This document shows positions 27,044 to 36,198 of a stretch of 64,000 nucleotides of DNA, in pieces. Source of the DNA: Gracilibacillus caseinilyticus. Lineage in GTDB: Bacteria > Bacillota > Bacilli > Bacillales > Amphibacillaceae. Below the pieces are notes generated by a model, which was not told where the DNA came from, did no database searches, and saw only the letters and a program-made list of their open reading frames with translations. The position numbers and the translations under genes are program-made. The stretch spans positions 1,054,001 to 1,118,000 of the forward strand of contig NZ_CP095072.1 in assembly GCF_022919115.1 (NCBI RefSeq), given 5' to 3'. Within the stretch, counting starts at the first letter, position 1. Every line of letters begins with the position of its first letter.

Positions 27044-27103
27044 CGGAACTAAACCATTCATTTTCACCTTGATCTACTGAAAGGAATTGCTTTCGTGGCA
27101 TAT

Positions 27104-27138
27104 GAAAAAACTACCGACGGAACATCGGTAGTTTTTTA
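27104..27138 (-). terminator. Terminator of yabR
   Basis: AAAACTACCGA and TCGGTAGTTTT form a hairpin with a T-run leftwards, about 60 bp after yabR. It marks the right edge of the island. Confidence 0.85.
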
Positions 27139-27197
27139 GAAAATATATAGTTACGAGGCACATCCGTCTTCTCTACTTATTCATAGACAGCAAGTAT

Positions 27198-27608
27198 TTA
27201 CCCTTTTCTCGCCCCTCGTCCTCCACGTTTTGATTCTGTATGCTTTTTAAGCGTAGCTAAGCGATCCTCAGAATCTTTTAAGAAACGATTCATTTTTTGT
27301 TCGAATGATTCGCCTCTATCGCGGTTATTTTTTGGATTGCCTTGGTGTTTACGACGATTGGATGGGGCTGGATTATCCTTCGCCTTTTTAATTGACAAAC
27401 CAATCTTTCCATCATCTTCTACATTAAGAACTTTAACTGTGACTTCATCGCCAACAGATAAATGCTCATTAATGTCTTTTACATAATTATCGGCAACTTC
27501 ACTAATGTGAACCAAACCAGTCTTACCTCCTGGTAATTCAATGAATGCTCCAAAATTAGTGATACCAGTTACCTTTCCCTGCAACTTGCTGCCTACTTCG
27601 ATTGACAT
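27198..27608 (-). CDS. yabR: S1 RNA-binding domain protein (YabR-like)
   Basis: 136 residues. A single S1 (OB-fold) domain fills residues 1-73 (GSKLQGKVTGITNFGAFIEL, GLVHISEVADNYVKDI, KIGLSIKKA), followed by a basic, low-complexity tail rich in Arg/Lys/Gly that probably adds RNA affinity. Likely acts on ribosomes or RNA; exact role unknown. Downstream of divIC as in B. subtilis. AGGAGG precedes the ATG. Confidence 0.9.
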   Translation of the reverse strand: MSIEVGSKLQGKVTGITNFGAFIELPGGKTGLVHISEVADNYVKDINEHLSVGDEVTVKVLNVEDDGKIGLSIKKAKDNPAPSNRRKHQGNPKNNRDRGESFEQKMNRFLKDSEDRLATLKKHTESKRGGRGARKG

Positions 27609-27682
27609 AAAAAAATTGCTCCTCCTTAAAATTTAAAAAAAATATCCTACACTTATATTATAGCCATGCACGTAAAACGGTG

Positions 27683-28060
27683 TCAATAAGATGGATCTTC
27701 TTCAGGCAATTTAAAGACAATCTCACCTTCTTCTGTAAAGAAATAATTCGTTTTGGCTATTTGTAATAAATATTCTTCATCATTTAATAATTCGATCTCT
27801 TCTTGCAGTTTCTTTTCTTTTGTTTGCATTGTTGTTAATTCGTCTGAAAGATCCGTATATTCCTGCTTCATATCATGGTACGTTGTACGCTGGTTAATAT
27901 GATAGGTTGTTAAGAAAATCATAGTAATGGCCATTACTGCTCCAAATAACATCAACCTGCGATATAATTTCTTTTTTCTTCGAATTTGCCGCTTCTTTTG
28001 CGCATCATATTGTTCAATATATGCTTCGTTAATACGGGATACATTATTGCGTTTGGCCAT
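27683..28060 (-). CDS. divIC: Cell division protein DivIC (FtsB-like)
   Basis: 125 residues, bitopic. Basic cytoplasmic N-terminus (QKKRQIRRKKKLYRR), one membrane segment (about 31-50), then an external coiled coil (YTDLSDELTTMQTKEKKLQEEI region, about 65-100) and a short DivIC tail (FTEEGEIVFKLPEE). It partners FtsL and DivIB in the divisome. Position between yabQ and yabR is conserved. Confidence 0.93.
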   Translation of the reverse strand: MAKRNNVSRINEAYIEQYDAQKKRQIRRKKKLYRRLMLFGAVMAITMIFLTTYHINQRTTYHDMKQEYTDLSDELTTMQTKEKKLQEEIELLNDEEYLLQIAKTNYFFTEEGEIVFKLPEEDPSY

Positions 28061-28085
28061 ACTATTCTGCCTCCTTTAGCAAGAA

Positions 28086-28649
28086 TTAGTCTTTGTTTTT
28101 TATTTTACTATATATTTTATAAAAAGGATGTAGATATTTTTTCGCATTTTTCGGAAGAAGTTTCTCAATAAGAGAAAAAACCATCCGGAACGGCCATGCC
28201 AGTATGCTAAATATTCCTGCTAACATAAATACTATTGCTTGATAGAGCTTGGTCACACAAACGATCACGACAGATACAATAAAAACGAGAGGTTTCACCA
28301 ATAAAATTTCTATGGTGCGATATATAAAATGATAAATTCGCTTAATTGCTCCGATGATAACGTCGAGAATGCGACTGAATAGCCCCTCAAACAAGCTTTT
28401 AAACATGGCATAACCACAAAGCACTGCCAAGAATATATAGAACCGCAGTATGCCTTCATTAACCCAAAACAAGACAAAATAGATGACCACTGCCTGAATC
28501 AGCCAAAATAACAGTTCAAGGACATACTTCCATATTATGCTCGAACGCCACAATTGTGCCGTTCGCTTGAAGGTATAGTAGCTTGCCCCTAAATACACGC
28601 CGGATAACACCATTGCTATCATGGTCAAAAATTGTGTGCTTAATGTCAT
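28086..28649 (-). CDS. yabQ: Spore cortex biosynthesis protein YabQ
   Basis: 187 residues with about five hydrophobic segments (residues 3-25, 38-60, 66-88, 97-150) and a basic C-terminal tail. YabQ is an outer-forespore-membrane protein needed for cortex synthesis in sporulation. Its start overlaps the yabP stop by 4 bp, so the two are translationally coupled, as in other spore formers. Confidence 0.9.
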   Translation of the reverse strand: MTLSTQFLTMIAMVLSGVYLGASYYTFKRTAQLWRSSIIWKYVLELLFWLIQAVVIYFVLFWVNEGILRFYIFLAVLCGYAMFKSLFEGLFSRILDVIIGAIKRIYHFIYRTIEILLVKPLVFIVSVVIVCVTKLYQAIVFMLAGIFSILAWPFRMVFSLIEKLLPKNAKKYLHPFYKIYSKIKNKD

Positions 28650-28945
28650 TTGAATAGCTTGCTAAACAATCCTTTAGCTTTCTCCCCATGTTGCTCGTCC
28701 AAATAAGAAAGCTCATAAATCTTCCCTTTGATCGAAACATGACCAGATTCTACGTCGAGATTTTTCATCTGCAGGTTATCGCCGCGAATCACCAAATATC
28801 CCATTACCGTTTGCAAAAGAAATTCTTCACTGTCGAAGCTGTCTACTTCTTTTACACCGTCTATTTCTAATAGACGTCGATTGATCATTTTGACATTATG
28901 CTCCATTTGAGGTGCTGGCATTGATTTTTTGTCATAGTAATTCAT
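28646..28945 (-). CDS. yabP: Sporulation protein YabP
   Basis: 99 residues, soluble YabP/YqfC fold (NRRLLEIDGVKEVDSFDSEE, then TVMGYLVIRGDNLQMKNLDV). Made in the mother cell under sigma-E in B. subtilis and required for spore formation; exact function unknown. Starts 71 bp after rqcP and overlaps yabQ. Confidence 0.92.
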   Translation of the reverse strand: MNYYDKKSMPAPQMEHNVKMINRRLLEIDGVKEVDSFDSEEFLLQTVMGYLVIRGDNLQMKNLDVESGHVSIKGKIYELSYLDEQHGEKAKGLFSKLFK

Positions 28946-29015
28946 CTAATATTCCCTCCCTTTATCCATCACTAATATATGAATAAAGGGACAAGTTTAG
29001 AACTATGCCAGTTAA

Positions 29016-29279
29016 CTATTCTGCCTTAATATATTCTTCTTGCTTAATGGTATATAACTCACTAGCTTCGTCTTTTTTTACAGTTTCTTTTAAAGCGTCT
29101 ATCTCGATTGTTAATAGTTTCTGACCAAATTGTATCTTCAGTTCATCGCCAACTGCGATATTAGTCGCCGCTTTTGCCTTGTTGCCATTGACAATAATTC
29201 TGCCTTGATCTGCTATTTCTTTCGCTAATGTGCGTCTCTTTATTAATCGAGAAACTTTTAAGAACTTATCCAATCGCAT
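29016..29279 (-). CDS. rqcP: S4-domain ribosome quality control protein RqcP (YabO)
   Basis: 87 residues, nearly all one S4 RNA-binding domain (MRLDKFLKVSRLIKRRTLAKE through IIVNGNKAKAATNI). RqcP works with RqcH on obstructed 50S subunits during alanine tailing. Located between mazG and yabP as expected. AGGGAAT-type ribosome site upstream. Confidence 0.92.
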   Translation of the reverse strand: MRLDKFLKVSRLIKRRTLAKEIADQGRIIVNGNKAKAATNIAVGDELKIQFGQKLLTIEIDALKETVKKDEASELYTIKQEEYIKAE

Positions 29280-29305
29280 AGATTAATTCCCTTCCTCTAC
29301 TTTCA

Positions 29306-30754
29306 TTAATTATCAAATTGCTTTGCCTCTTCCCAAAACTCGTCCAATTCCGCTAACGTATAGGAATCCCAATCTTTTTCACTTTCGTTAACTTTTGACT
29401 CTACGAATTGGAAACGATTAATAAATTTTTGATTAGTCCGCATTAAAGCAATTTCTGGATTAATCTTATAATATCTTCCTAAGTTAATCATTGCAAATAG
29501 TATATCTCCAAATTCTTTTTCCCGCTCAACATGAGATGATAATCTCTCTGTTGCTTTAAACTCTTCCAACTCCTCGTAAACCTTCTCCCAGATAGGTTCT
29601 ACCTCTTTCCAGTCAAAGCCTACTTTAGCAGCCTGCTTCTGGATTTCTTCCGCCAAAAGATTGGCAGGCATACCTTTATCCAACTGCTGCAGTATGGTTT
29701 CTTCCCCTTTTTCCTGCTTTTTAATAGACTGCCAATTATCCATAACATCGTCTTCATCACGGACTACGACATCACCAAATACATGTGGATGCCTGCGAAT
29801 CATTTTTTCCGTAATACTATATATTACGTCATCGATGGTAAAAAATCCTGCCTCTTCTCCAATTTCACTATGTAACATAATTTGTAACAGCACATCACCT
29901 AGTTCTTCAGCTACTGCTTCATCATCTTCTCTATCAATTGCTTCAAGTACTTCATATGTCTCTTCCACTAAATATTTTTTTAATGTTTGATGCGTCTGTT
30001 TTCGGTCCCACGGACAGCCTTCGGGACTTCGCAACGTGGCAATTATATCTTTCAATTGATAGAACTGATGATGCAGTAATGTCTTGTCGACAGGTGGCAG
30101 ATAGACACTCGTTAAATTACTAAGTTTCATTTGCTGATCTAATTCGACAAGTGGAATTTGGATTACTGATTCCTGCTCACTTCCCACTGCTTCTGCAATA
30201 TATATCGGATATTCCGGCGGTAAATCTTCCAGCAATGTTAATTTTACTTCCGATGCATTGAATGCATCATACACCTGACAAAATACGATATGCTGACTTA
30301 GCTGTAATTGACGACGTTCAAAGGAGGTGGCATCCAGAAATTGAAAGCCTTCTATCGGATCGATCTTTAATGCAGAAAACAAGTCATCCAGGAAGCTCTG
30401 ACCACCAACGATCCTCACCTCAATATCTGTATCATTTAATAGGAGCTGTACGGTCTGTTCGGCCAACATTGGGTGCCCAGGCACAGCATAAAGTACGTTT
30501 CCGTCTGCTGTTGCCTTTTCTTTTAAAGTACTAGCTATTTCCTTGTAGACCGCCTCAAATTGATCATATTTTTCATAAACCGTATCGAATGATTGAAATG
30601 AGACCGCTTCTTCCCGTAATGAGTCAATGACAGGATGGTCTATGGTTCTTACATAACAGTTTATTTCACTATTTGTCAGTTTTCGATAAATACCTAACGG
30701 CAACTGGTTAATATCGCCAGCACCAAGGCCAATAACTTCAATCAATGGTTTCAT
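29306..30754 (-). CDS. yabN: MazG nucleotide pyrophosphohydrolase with N-terminal methylase-like domain (YabN)
   Basis: 482 residues. The N-terminal half (about 1-225) is a tetrapyrrole-methylase-like fold (IEVIGLGAGDINQLPLG; VPGHPMLAEQTV); the C-terminal half has tandem MazG repeats, the first with the metal-binding EExxE...ExxD pattern EETYEVLEAI...EELGDVLLQI (about 265-300). It should hydrolyse NTPs to NMPs plus pyrophosphate, cleaning the nucleotide pool. Its ATG overlaps the yabM stop by 4 bp. Confidence 0.93.
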   Translation of the reverse strand: MKPLIEVIGLGAGDINQLPLGIYRKLTNSEINCYVRTIDHPVIDSLREEAVSFQSFDTVYEKYDQFEAVYKEIASTLKEKATADGNVLYAVPGHPMLAEQTVQLLLNDTDIEVRIVGGQSFLDDLFSALKIDPIEGFQFLDATSFERRQLQLSQHIVFCQVYDAFNASEVKLTLLEDLPPEYPIYIAEAVGSEQESVIQIPLVELDQQMKLSNLTSVYLPPVDKTLLHHQFYQLKDIIATLRSPEGCPWDRKQTHQTLKKYLVEETYEVLEAIDREDDEAVAEELGDVLLQIMLHSEIGEEAGFFTIDDVIYSITEKMIRRHPHVFGDVVVRDEDDVMDNWQSIKKQEKGEETILQQLDKGMPANLLAEEIQKQAAKVGFDWKEVEPIWEKVYEELEEFKATERLSSHVEREKEFGDILFAMINLGRYYKINPEIALMRTNQKFINRFQFVESKVNESEKDWDSYTLAELDEFWEEAKQFDN

Positions 30755-32340
30755 TGTTTACGCTCCATTCCTTTCTTCCATCTCTCTGGAATTGGTAATA
30801 CTGCTAATTCCTGATTCGTGATAACTTTCCATTTTACAATAAGGAAAAGATACACGAACAAACCCGCTATAACACTAAATAAAACAAAACAAAGTAATGA
30901 GAATCTTCCTTCAAGTGTTGTAAAAAGTGTGATTAACTGTTTGACCGCCAGTATGATAATGGCCATCAGACCGCCTGCAGCAATCAGTTTTAGCCATGGC
31001 AGCACCAGTAGTCGTTCTCCCTTTAACAAGTATTTCAAAAAGGAGAAATTGCAAATAAAAATAAGAAAAACCGTAACTACCGTTGCTACAGCCCCTCCTG
31101 TTATACCCATTTGTGGTATAAAAAGATGATTAAGCAACACTTTGATCCATAAGCCGACAAACAAGATAATCGCTGTCCATTTCATATAACCAAAACTTTG
31201 CAAGGTGGAAGCAACAGTAATGATCAGACAAGTAAATAACAAGGATAAAGACAGCAGCCTGAGACTAGCTGTCCCTGCTTGATTTTGAAATAATAATTGA
31301 TTGATTTCAGGAAATAGAACAATCAATCCTATTGTTGCCCCTACAGATAACAAGACACAGTATTTTAATGTCATTCGCACCTTATCAATCGTTTCATCTT
31401 TATGGAGCTGCCAGCTCGTCCTTGAAACTTGCGGCACAAGTGCCATTGCAAAAGAAGACCCTACCACAGTCACCAATTGCAATAAAGGCTGACCTCTATC
31501 AAAAATTCCTTTCGTAGCAGTAGATGCTGTCAATGTTTGCCCGTAATCCATCAAGCCTTGTACGATCGTGAAGGCATCCGCAAGCTGTAATAGTAATAAG
31601 AGCATATGGTTAAGGCTGATGACAATTCCCGCCCCAATTATTTTTCCCATCAATGTTATCAGGGACACATCCGGAACGAAGGAAATATTGCTTTTGATTT
31701 TTTTCTTTTTTTGTTTCCTATATGCATACATGAAGAGACTGGATGCACTTAGTGCGAGCACGCTGGCAATCATTGCGCCAAATGATATATCGTAGACATC
31801 CATACTGCGGTTATAGATTAGAATGGCTGTACAAATAATAACGAACGCTCGTATTAGCTGTTCAATCATTTGTGAATAAGCAATGGACTCCATCATTTGT
31901 TCAGACTGTGCAATTCCTCTCCATAATGCAACAAAAGGGACAAACAAAAAAACCCAAGCCGTATGGCGAATGGATGCTGCTAACTCCTTATCCCCCATCC
32001 ATTCCGCCAGCAACGGACTAAACAGATACAATAGCAGGAACAGCAACACCGAAAATAGAAACATAGCCGAAAAAAAGGCGGGATATACATGCTTATCCTT
32101 GTATCGACCACGCTCTGCCAAATATCCTGAAATCGCAGACGGAAAGCCATATAGCGCCAGCATAAAAGCAATCCCTAAAATAGGATAGATTTGCTGATAA
32201 ATATAGAAGCCGATATCTCCGGTTAAATTTTGCAACGGTACCCGGTAAAAGGCACTGATCACCTTACTAACCAACCCAGCTGTTACTAAAGCAAAAGCTC
32301 CTTTATAAAGCTGTTTATTTGAACGATTTTCATTCTTCAT
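30751..32340 (-). CDS. yabM: MOP-superfamily polysaccharide/lipid flippase (YabM, SpoVB-like)
   Basis: 529 residues with 13-14 predicted membrane segments. The N-terminus (LYKGAFALVTAGLVSKVISAFYRVPLQNL) is characteristic of the SpoVB/YtgP group of MurJ-like lipid-linked oligosaccharide flippases. Probably moves a peptidoglycan or other polysaccharide precursor across the membrane; the exact lipid is not predictable. Co-transcribed with yabN. In B. subtilis it directly follows spoVT; here glcT-ptsG intervene. Confidence 0.88.
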   Translation of the reverse strand: MKNENRSNKQLYKGAFALVTAGLVSKVISAFYRVPLQNLTGDIGFYIYQQIYPILGIAFMLALYGFPSAISGYLAERGRYKDKHVYPAFFSAMFLFSVLLFLLLYLFSPLLAEWMGDKELAASIRHTAWVFLFVPFVALWRGIAQSEQMMESIAYSQMIEQLIRAFVIICTAILIYNRSMDVYDISFGAMIASVLALSASSLFMYAYRKQKKKKIKSNISFVPDVSLITLMGKIIGAGIVISLNHMLLLLLQLADAFTIVQGLMDYGQTLTASTATKGIFDRGQPLLQLVTVVGSSFAMALVPQVSRTSWQLHKDETIDKVRMTLKYCVLLSVGATIGLIVLFPEINQLLFQNQAGTASLRLLSLSLLFTCLIITVASTLQSFGYMKWTAIILFVGLWIKVLLNHLFIPQMGITGGAVATVVTVFLIFICNFSFLKYLLKGERLLVLPWLKLIAAGGLMAIIILAVKQLITLFTTLEGRFSLLCFVLFSVIAGLFVYLFLIVKWKVITNQELAVLPIPERWKKGMERKQ

Positions 32341-32401
32341 TATTTACTTCCTTCAGTCACTTAATTCCCTGTCATTATAACACAGCCAAAAGGAAATGAC
32401 T

Positions 32402-32506
32402 GTATAATCAGGTGACGCAGATTAAGTAGTGCTGGTACTTATGATATATTGCAGAATAATATCAGCAGAAAATTGATCATAGCCACATAATAGAATCTAT
32501 ATTATA
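32402..32506. repeat. Possible decayed copy of the palindromic element
   Basis: TATAATCAGGTGACGCAGAT at its left and CACATAATAGAATCTATATT at its right vaguely match the family ends in inverted orientation. Alignment by eye is poor, so this is tentative. It opens the 638-bp gene-free gap between yabM and ptsG. Confidence 0.3.
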
Positions 32507-32520
32507 AAGGTGTAGTAGAA

Positions 32521-32664
32521 CAAAGGCGCAAGCGCCCGTTTAGAGACGTAGCGAGTGGAGCGAATCAACTGAGATAAAGGAATCACGGTGAGCTTGCGAA
32601 TCGATGATGACTTATCGTAGGGCGATTTCGCGAAGTCGCCTAGTCTCTGGGCGCTGGAGCCGGA
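32521..32664. repeat. Second intergenic repeat type (GGCGC-hairpin element)
   Basis: About 144 bp folded end to end: AGCGCCC-GTTT-AGAGAC (32531-32547) pairs with GTCTCTGGGCGCT (32643-32655), and inside it GGCGATTTCGCGAAGTCGCC (32621-32640) is a further hairpin. GC content is clearly above the surroundings. Only one copy occurs in this window; from memory, similar GGCGCAAGCGCC elements recur between genes in other Bacillaceae. Confidence 0.6.
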
Positions 32665-32723
32665 CGTGGCCGTTTCTGTCAGCGAACATCATATAGCCCA
32701 AAATTTATACTTTCTTGACTCAC

Positions 32724-32761
32724 TAAGAAAAACCGGACATAACCCACCCGGTCCTAGTTGA
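32724..32761 (-). terminator. Terminator-like module outside repeat copy D
   Basis: Reverse-orientation copy of the module at 15641-15678: reading leftwards GGACCGGGTGGGTTATGTCCGG followed by TTTTTCTTA. It stands 21 bp outside the left end of copy D and points away from it. Confidence 0.5.
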
Positions 32762-32782
32762 CTTCATTAATAAACAACTTCC

Positions 32783-32863
32783 TATAATATGGATTATGTC
32801 AACTAACCATTGCTAGCCGAGCATCCATATTGAGATATTTAATGTGCTGGGATCCATATTATA
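32783..32863. repeat. Palindromic intergenic element, copy D (minimal form)
   Basis: 81 bp, with TATAATATGGATTATGTCAA at the left and GGATCCATATTATA at the right. The interior is almost wholly deleted. One of two copies flanking the glcT-ptsG locus. Confidence 0.6.
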
Positions 32864-32936
32864 AGAATCCTTTTTTTATTTTTAAATCTTAGCTCGTTAG
32901 TGAAAATGATTATACACTTTTCTAGTCTTATAAAGC

Positions 32937-32974
32937 AAAAACCTCCAGAGATGCGATTATCCCTGGAGGTTTTG
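32937..32974 (-). terminator. Terminator of ptsG
   Basis: AAAACCTCCAG and CTGGAGGTTTT pair around a 14-nt loop just after the ptsG stop; T-run leftwards. Confidence 0.85.
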
Positions 32975-32978
32975 GTTT

Positions 32979-35000
32979 TTATTGATTAATTTGAAAGATG
33001 TTTGTATCTTCTTTTTTAATGTTTCCTGACGCGTTTAGCTGAATAGACTGACCTTCAGCGAAGTTAGTGAAGATAACAGGTGTTACGGTAGAAGGTGCAT
33101 TGTTGCTGATGTAGTCTAAATCAACTTCCATCAATACTTGACCTTGTTTGATCTCTTGCCCTTCTTCTGCTTTCGCTGTAAAGCCTTCACCTTTCAGATT
33201 GACTGTATCGATACCGATATGAATAAGAATTTCTGTACCATTATCCGCCTCAATACCAATCGCATGTTTCGTCGGGAAGATGTTGATGATTTTACCGTTT
33301 ACCGGCGAAACAATCTCACCATTAGACGGCTTAATAGCAAAACCGTCACCCATCATTTTTTGTGAAAATACTTGATCCGGTACTTCAGATAAAGGCATTA
33401 CTTCCCCTTCCATCGGACTGACGAAATCAAGATCACTAGCAGTTACATCAGAAGCAACGCCATTATTTTCTTCTTTAGCGTCAGCTTTTACTGGCGTTTT
33501 TCCATCCATAATATCTTGCATTTGGCCTCTGATCGTATCAGAAGAAGGACCATAAATCGCTTGGATGTTGTTACCAACTTCCATAACTCCTGACGCACCC
33601 AATTGTTTTAATCGATTTTTGTTCACTTTACCTTTATCGCCTACACTTACACGTAAACGAGTGATACAAGCATCAAGGTTGGTAATGTTGTCTTTTCCAC
33701 CCATTGCTTCTAGAATTTCATAAGGACGGTCATCTACTTCACCATCTTCTTCCGCATCTGCTTCTTCGTCTTCACGACCTGGTGTAGCCAAGTTGAATTT
33801 CTGAATAGCAAAACGGAAACCGAAATAGTAAATCACTGCGAACACTAAACCTACGATGATGACCCACCACCAGTCGGTACGGTTAGGCATAACACCAAAC
33901 AGGATAAAGTCAATCAGACCACCAGAGAATGTCATCCCAATCTTAACATCTAATAAATACATTGTCATAAATGATAGACCGGCAAAAACCGCGTGAATAC
34001 CAAATAATACTGGTGCTACGAATAAGAATGAGAATTCTAACGGCTCTGTAATACCTGTTAAGAAAGAAGTTAATGCTGCAGAGAACATGATACCTCCAAC
34101 GACTTTCTTGCGCTCAGGTTTTGCCGTATGATATATAGCTAATGCTGCCGCTGGTAAACCGAACATCATGAACGGGAACTTACCAGTCATAAAGTTACCT
34201 GCTGTAAAATCAACACCGTCTTTTAATTGTTCGAAGAAGATCGTTTGATCCCCACGAATAACTTCTCCTGCTGCGTTTGTATAAGAACCAAATTCAAACC
34301 AGAATGGAGAATAGAAAATGTGGTGTAAACCAAATGGAATTAACGAACGCTCGATTACACCAAACACGAAAGTTGAAAGTGTTCTGTTTGTTTCAAGCAT
34401 AAAATGAGAAACCGCATTTAAACCACTTTGCGCAAATGGCCAAACAAGGTACATCACAATACCTAAAATTAATGCAGAGAATGCAGTAATAATTGGAACG
34501 AAACGTTTACCTGCAAAGAAACCTAAGAATTGAGGCATTTCTATATCAAAGTACCTGTTATACATATAGGCGGCCAGTATACCAACGATAATACCGCCGA
34601 ACACACCGGTTTGAAGTGTAGGAATACCTAGTACACTCGCATAGGCAGGTTCGGAAGTCATTTCCGTTGTTATATCTCCGAATACTCCCATTGTTACGTT
34701 CATAATTAAGTAACCGATAATTGCTGCAAGGCCGGCTACACCGTCACCTTTTGCTAAACCGATAGCTACACCGACTGCAAATAGTAACGGCAAGTTATCA
34801 AAGACGATACCACCTGCTTCAGACATGACCTCTAGAACTTTTTGAACAGTGGCATTTCCAAACCACGGGAACTTCTCTACCCACTGGTCTTGGGCAAAAC
34901 TTGTACCAAATGCCATTAAAATACCAGCTGCTGGTAAGAGTGCTACTGGTAACATTAATGCTTTCCCTACTTTTTGTAGAGTTCCAAATAAATTGGACAT
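32979..35000 (-). CDS. ptsG: PTS glucose transporter, fused EIICBA
   Basis: 673 residues. EIIC membrane channel (about 1-400, beginning [20 protein letters not shown]), a Glu/Asp-rich linker, EIIB (about 420-500) with the phosphorylated Cys in [12 protein letters not shown], and EIIA (about 525-673) with the active His in [13 protein letters not shown]. It imports and phosphorylates glucose or a related glucoside. Glucose is favoured because a GlcT-type antiterminator gene lies directly upstream with an RNA switch between (35065-35165). Not part of this gene block in B. subtilis. Confidence 0.93.
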   Translation of the reverse strand: MSNLFGTLQKVGKALMLPVALLPAAGILMAFGTSFAQDQWVEKFPWFGNATVQKVLEVMSEAGGIVFDNLPLLFAVGVAIGLAKGDGVAGLAAIIGYLIMNVTMGVFGDITTEMTSEPAYASVLGIPTLQTGVFGGIIVGILAAYMYNRYFDIEMPQFLGFFAGKRFVPIITAFSALILGIVMYLVWPFAQSGLNAVSHFMLETNRTLSTFVFGVIERSLIPFGLHHIFYSPFWFEFGSYTNAAGEVIRGDQTIFFEQLKDGVDFTAGNFMTGKFPFMMFGLPAAALAIYHTAKPERKKVVGGIMFSAALTSFLTGITEPLEFSFLFVAPVLFGIHAVFAGLSFMTMYLLDVKIGMTFSGGLIDFILFGVMPNRTDWWWVIIVGLVFAVIYYFGFRFAIQKFNLATPGREDEEADAEEDGEVDDRPYEILEAMGGKDNITNLDACITRLRVSVGDKGKVNKNRLKQLGASGVMEVGNNIQAIYGPSSDTIRGQMQDIMDGKTPVKADAKEENNGVASDVTASDLDFVSPMEGEVMPLSEVPDQVFSQKMMGDGFAIKPSNGEIVSPVNGKIINIFPTKHAIGIEADNGTEILIHIGIDTVNLKGEGFTAKAEEGQEIKQGQVLMEVDLDYISNNAPSTVTPVIFTNFAEGQSIQLNASGNIKKEDTNIFQINQ

Positions 35001-35064
35001 TGTATTTCCTCCTCTAAAAAAAATTTATGTCGTGCAACAGCTTACATATCCATTTTTAAACAGC

Positions 35065-35165
35065 AAAAAAGGCATGAGCAAAAGGTTATACGTTTTTTGA
35101 GAAACGAAATAAGAGAATATACTTCTCCTATACACTTCCCAATAAACAACCTTATTACTCATGCC
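35065..35165 (-). promoter_or_regulatory. ptsG leader: RAT antiterminator overlapping a terminator
   Basis: In the ptsG leader, GGCATGAG...AGGTT (complement of 35148-35165) pairs with AACCTTTTGCTCATGCC (complement of 35071-35087), followed by TTTTTT. This is an intrinsic terminator whose 5' arm can instead form the short RAT hairpin bound by GlcT. Known mechanism: unphosphorylated GlcT stabilises the antiterminator when glucose is available. Confidence 0.8.
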
Positions 35166-35186
35166 TGATCGAATCAGTAACACGTT

Positions 35187-36026
35187 TTATGATTGCGTTA
35201 ATCGTTGCAGATGAATCGTTAAATACAATACCTCTGATTCATCTACCGGTATATGTAATTGTTGTTGCATCACTTTAACTAATTTCCAAGCTAGATTATA
35301 GCACAAAGGATAAGTCGCTTTCAATACTTTTGCTAAATTTGTTTGTTCCGCTAATTGCTCACCTTGGTTGACCCTTTCGATTGCTCGGTGGAGATGCTGT
35401 ATTAAACGGTTATAATTAATATCATTTTTCGTTAATTGAATGTGTAAATTTTCTTCGATGATCGCAACTAGTTCAGTAATTAATGTATGGTGACGGTTCA
35501 TATCATGTATTGTCTTATTAGTTACAGCACTATGAATATGCAACGCAATGAAACCTACTTCCGCTTCCGGCAATTGCACACCAGTCCGATCACTTATAAT
35601 AGAGACAACCTCTTGCGCTGCTTGGAACTCTTTTGTATATAAGGATTCAATCTCAAACAAGAATGGGTTGGAAAAGTTCACATTTTGATTAGCTCGGTTA
35701 ATCGCAAATGATAAGTGATCCGTTAAAGCAACATGGATATGCTCATGAAGGGATTCACCCATTCGCTCTTCAATCAAAAGCATCACTTCATTCAATATTT
35801 CCAGAATAGCTGGATCAATATAGGAAACTAATTGTTTGTATTGGGCTTGTTCCTGTTCATCTTTTAATAAAAAAGTTTTCTCAGCTTGTTCTTGTGAAAC
35901 AACATCGCCTTTTTGTTTGCCGAACCCTATGCCTTTTCCAATAATAATAACCTCTTTATAGAAAGGGTGTTTCGCAATGATAACATTATTATTTAACGCT
36001 TTCAATACCGTCACTTGTTCATCCAT
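35187..36026 (-). CDS. glcT: Transcription antiterminator of the BglG family (GlcT-like)
   Basis: 279 residues from the ATG at 36026 (GGTGGAG 6 nt upstream); a longer frame to 36095 is not supported. RNA-binding CAT domain about 1-58 (VLKALNNNVIIAKH, GKGIGFGKQKGD), PRD1 about 65-170 and PRD2 about 175-279, each with conserved His residues (LTDHLSFAI, ALHIHSA; LIQHLHRA, LTIHLQRL) phosphorylated by PTS proteins. It controls the downstream ptsG through the RAT site. Shown by context more than by sequence to be the glucose type. Confidence 0.9.
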   Translation of the reverse strand: MDEQVTVLKALNNNVIIAKHPFYKEVIIIGKGIGFGKQKGDVVSQEQAEKTFLLKDEQEQAQYKQLVSYIDPAILEILNEVMLLIEERMGESLHEHIHVALTDHLSFAINRANQNVNFSNPFLFEIESLYTKEFQAAQEVVSIISDRTGVQLPEAEVGFIALHIHSAVTNKTIHDMNRHHTLITELVAIIEENLHIQLTKNDINYNRLIQHLHRAIERVNQGEQLAEQTNLAKVLKATYPLCYNLAWKLVKVMQQQLHIPVDESEVLYLTIHLQRLTQS

Positions 36027-36198
36027 CTCTCTCCACCTCACTTTCTCGTTTTGATTACAATTTCCTATTGTACTAAAAACAAATAGAATTATCATCTCAT
36101 ATGCTATATTTTATTTTGGGATAATATGGAATGAGGTGGCGTTTTTGTGACAAAAGACTTATTACAGATCATAAAAATGTAGATAATTACTAAAACAC

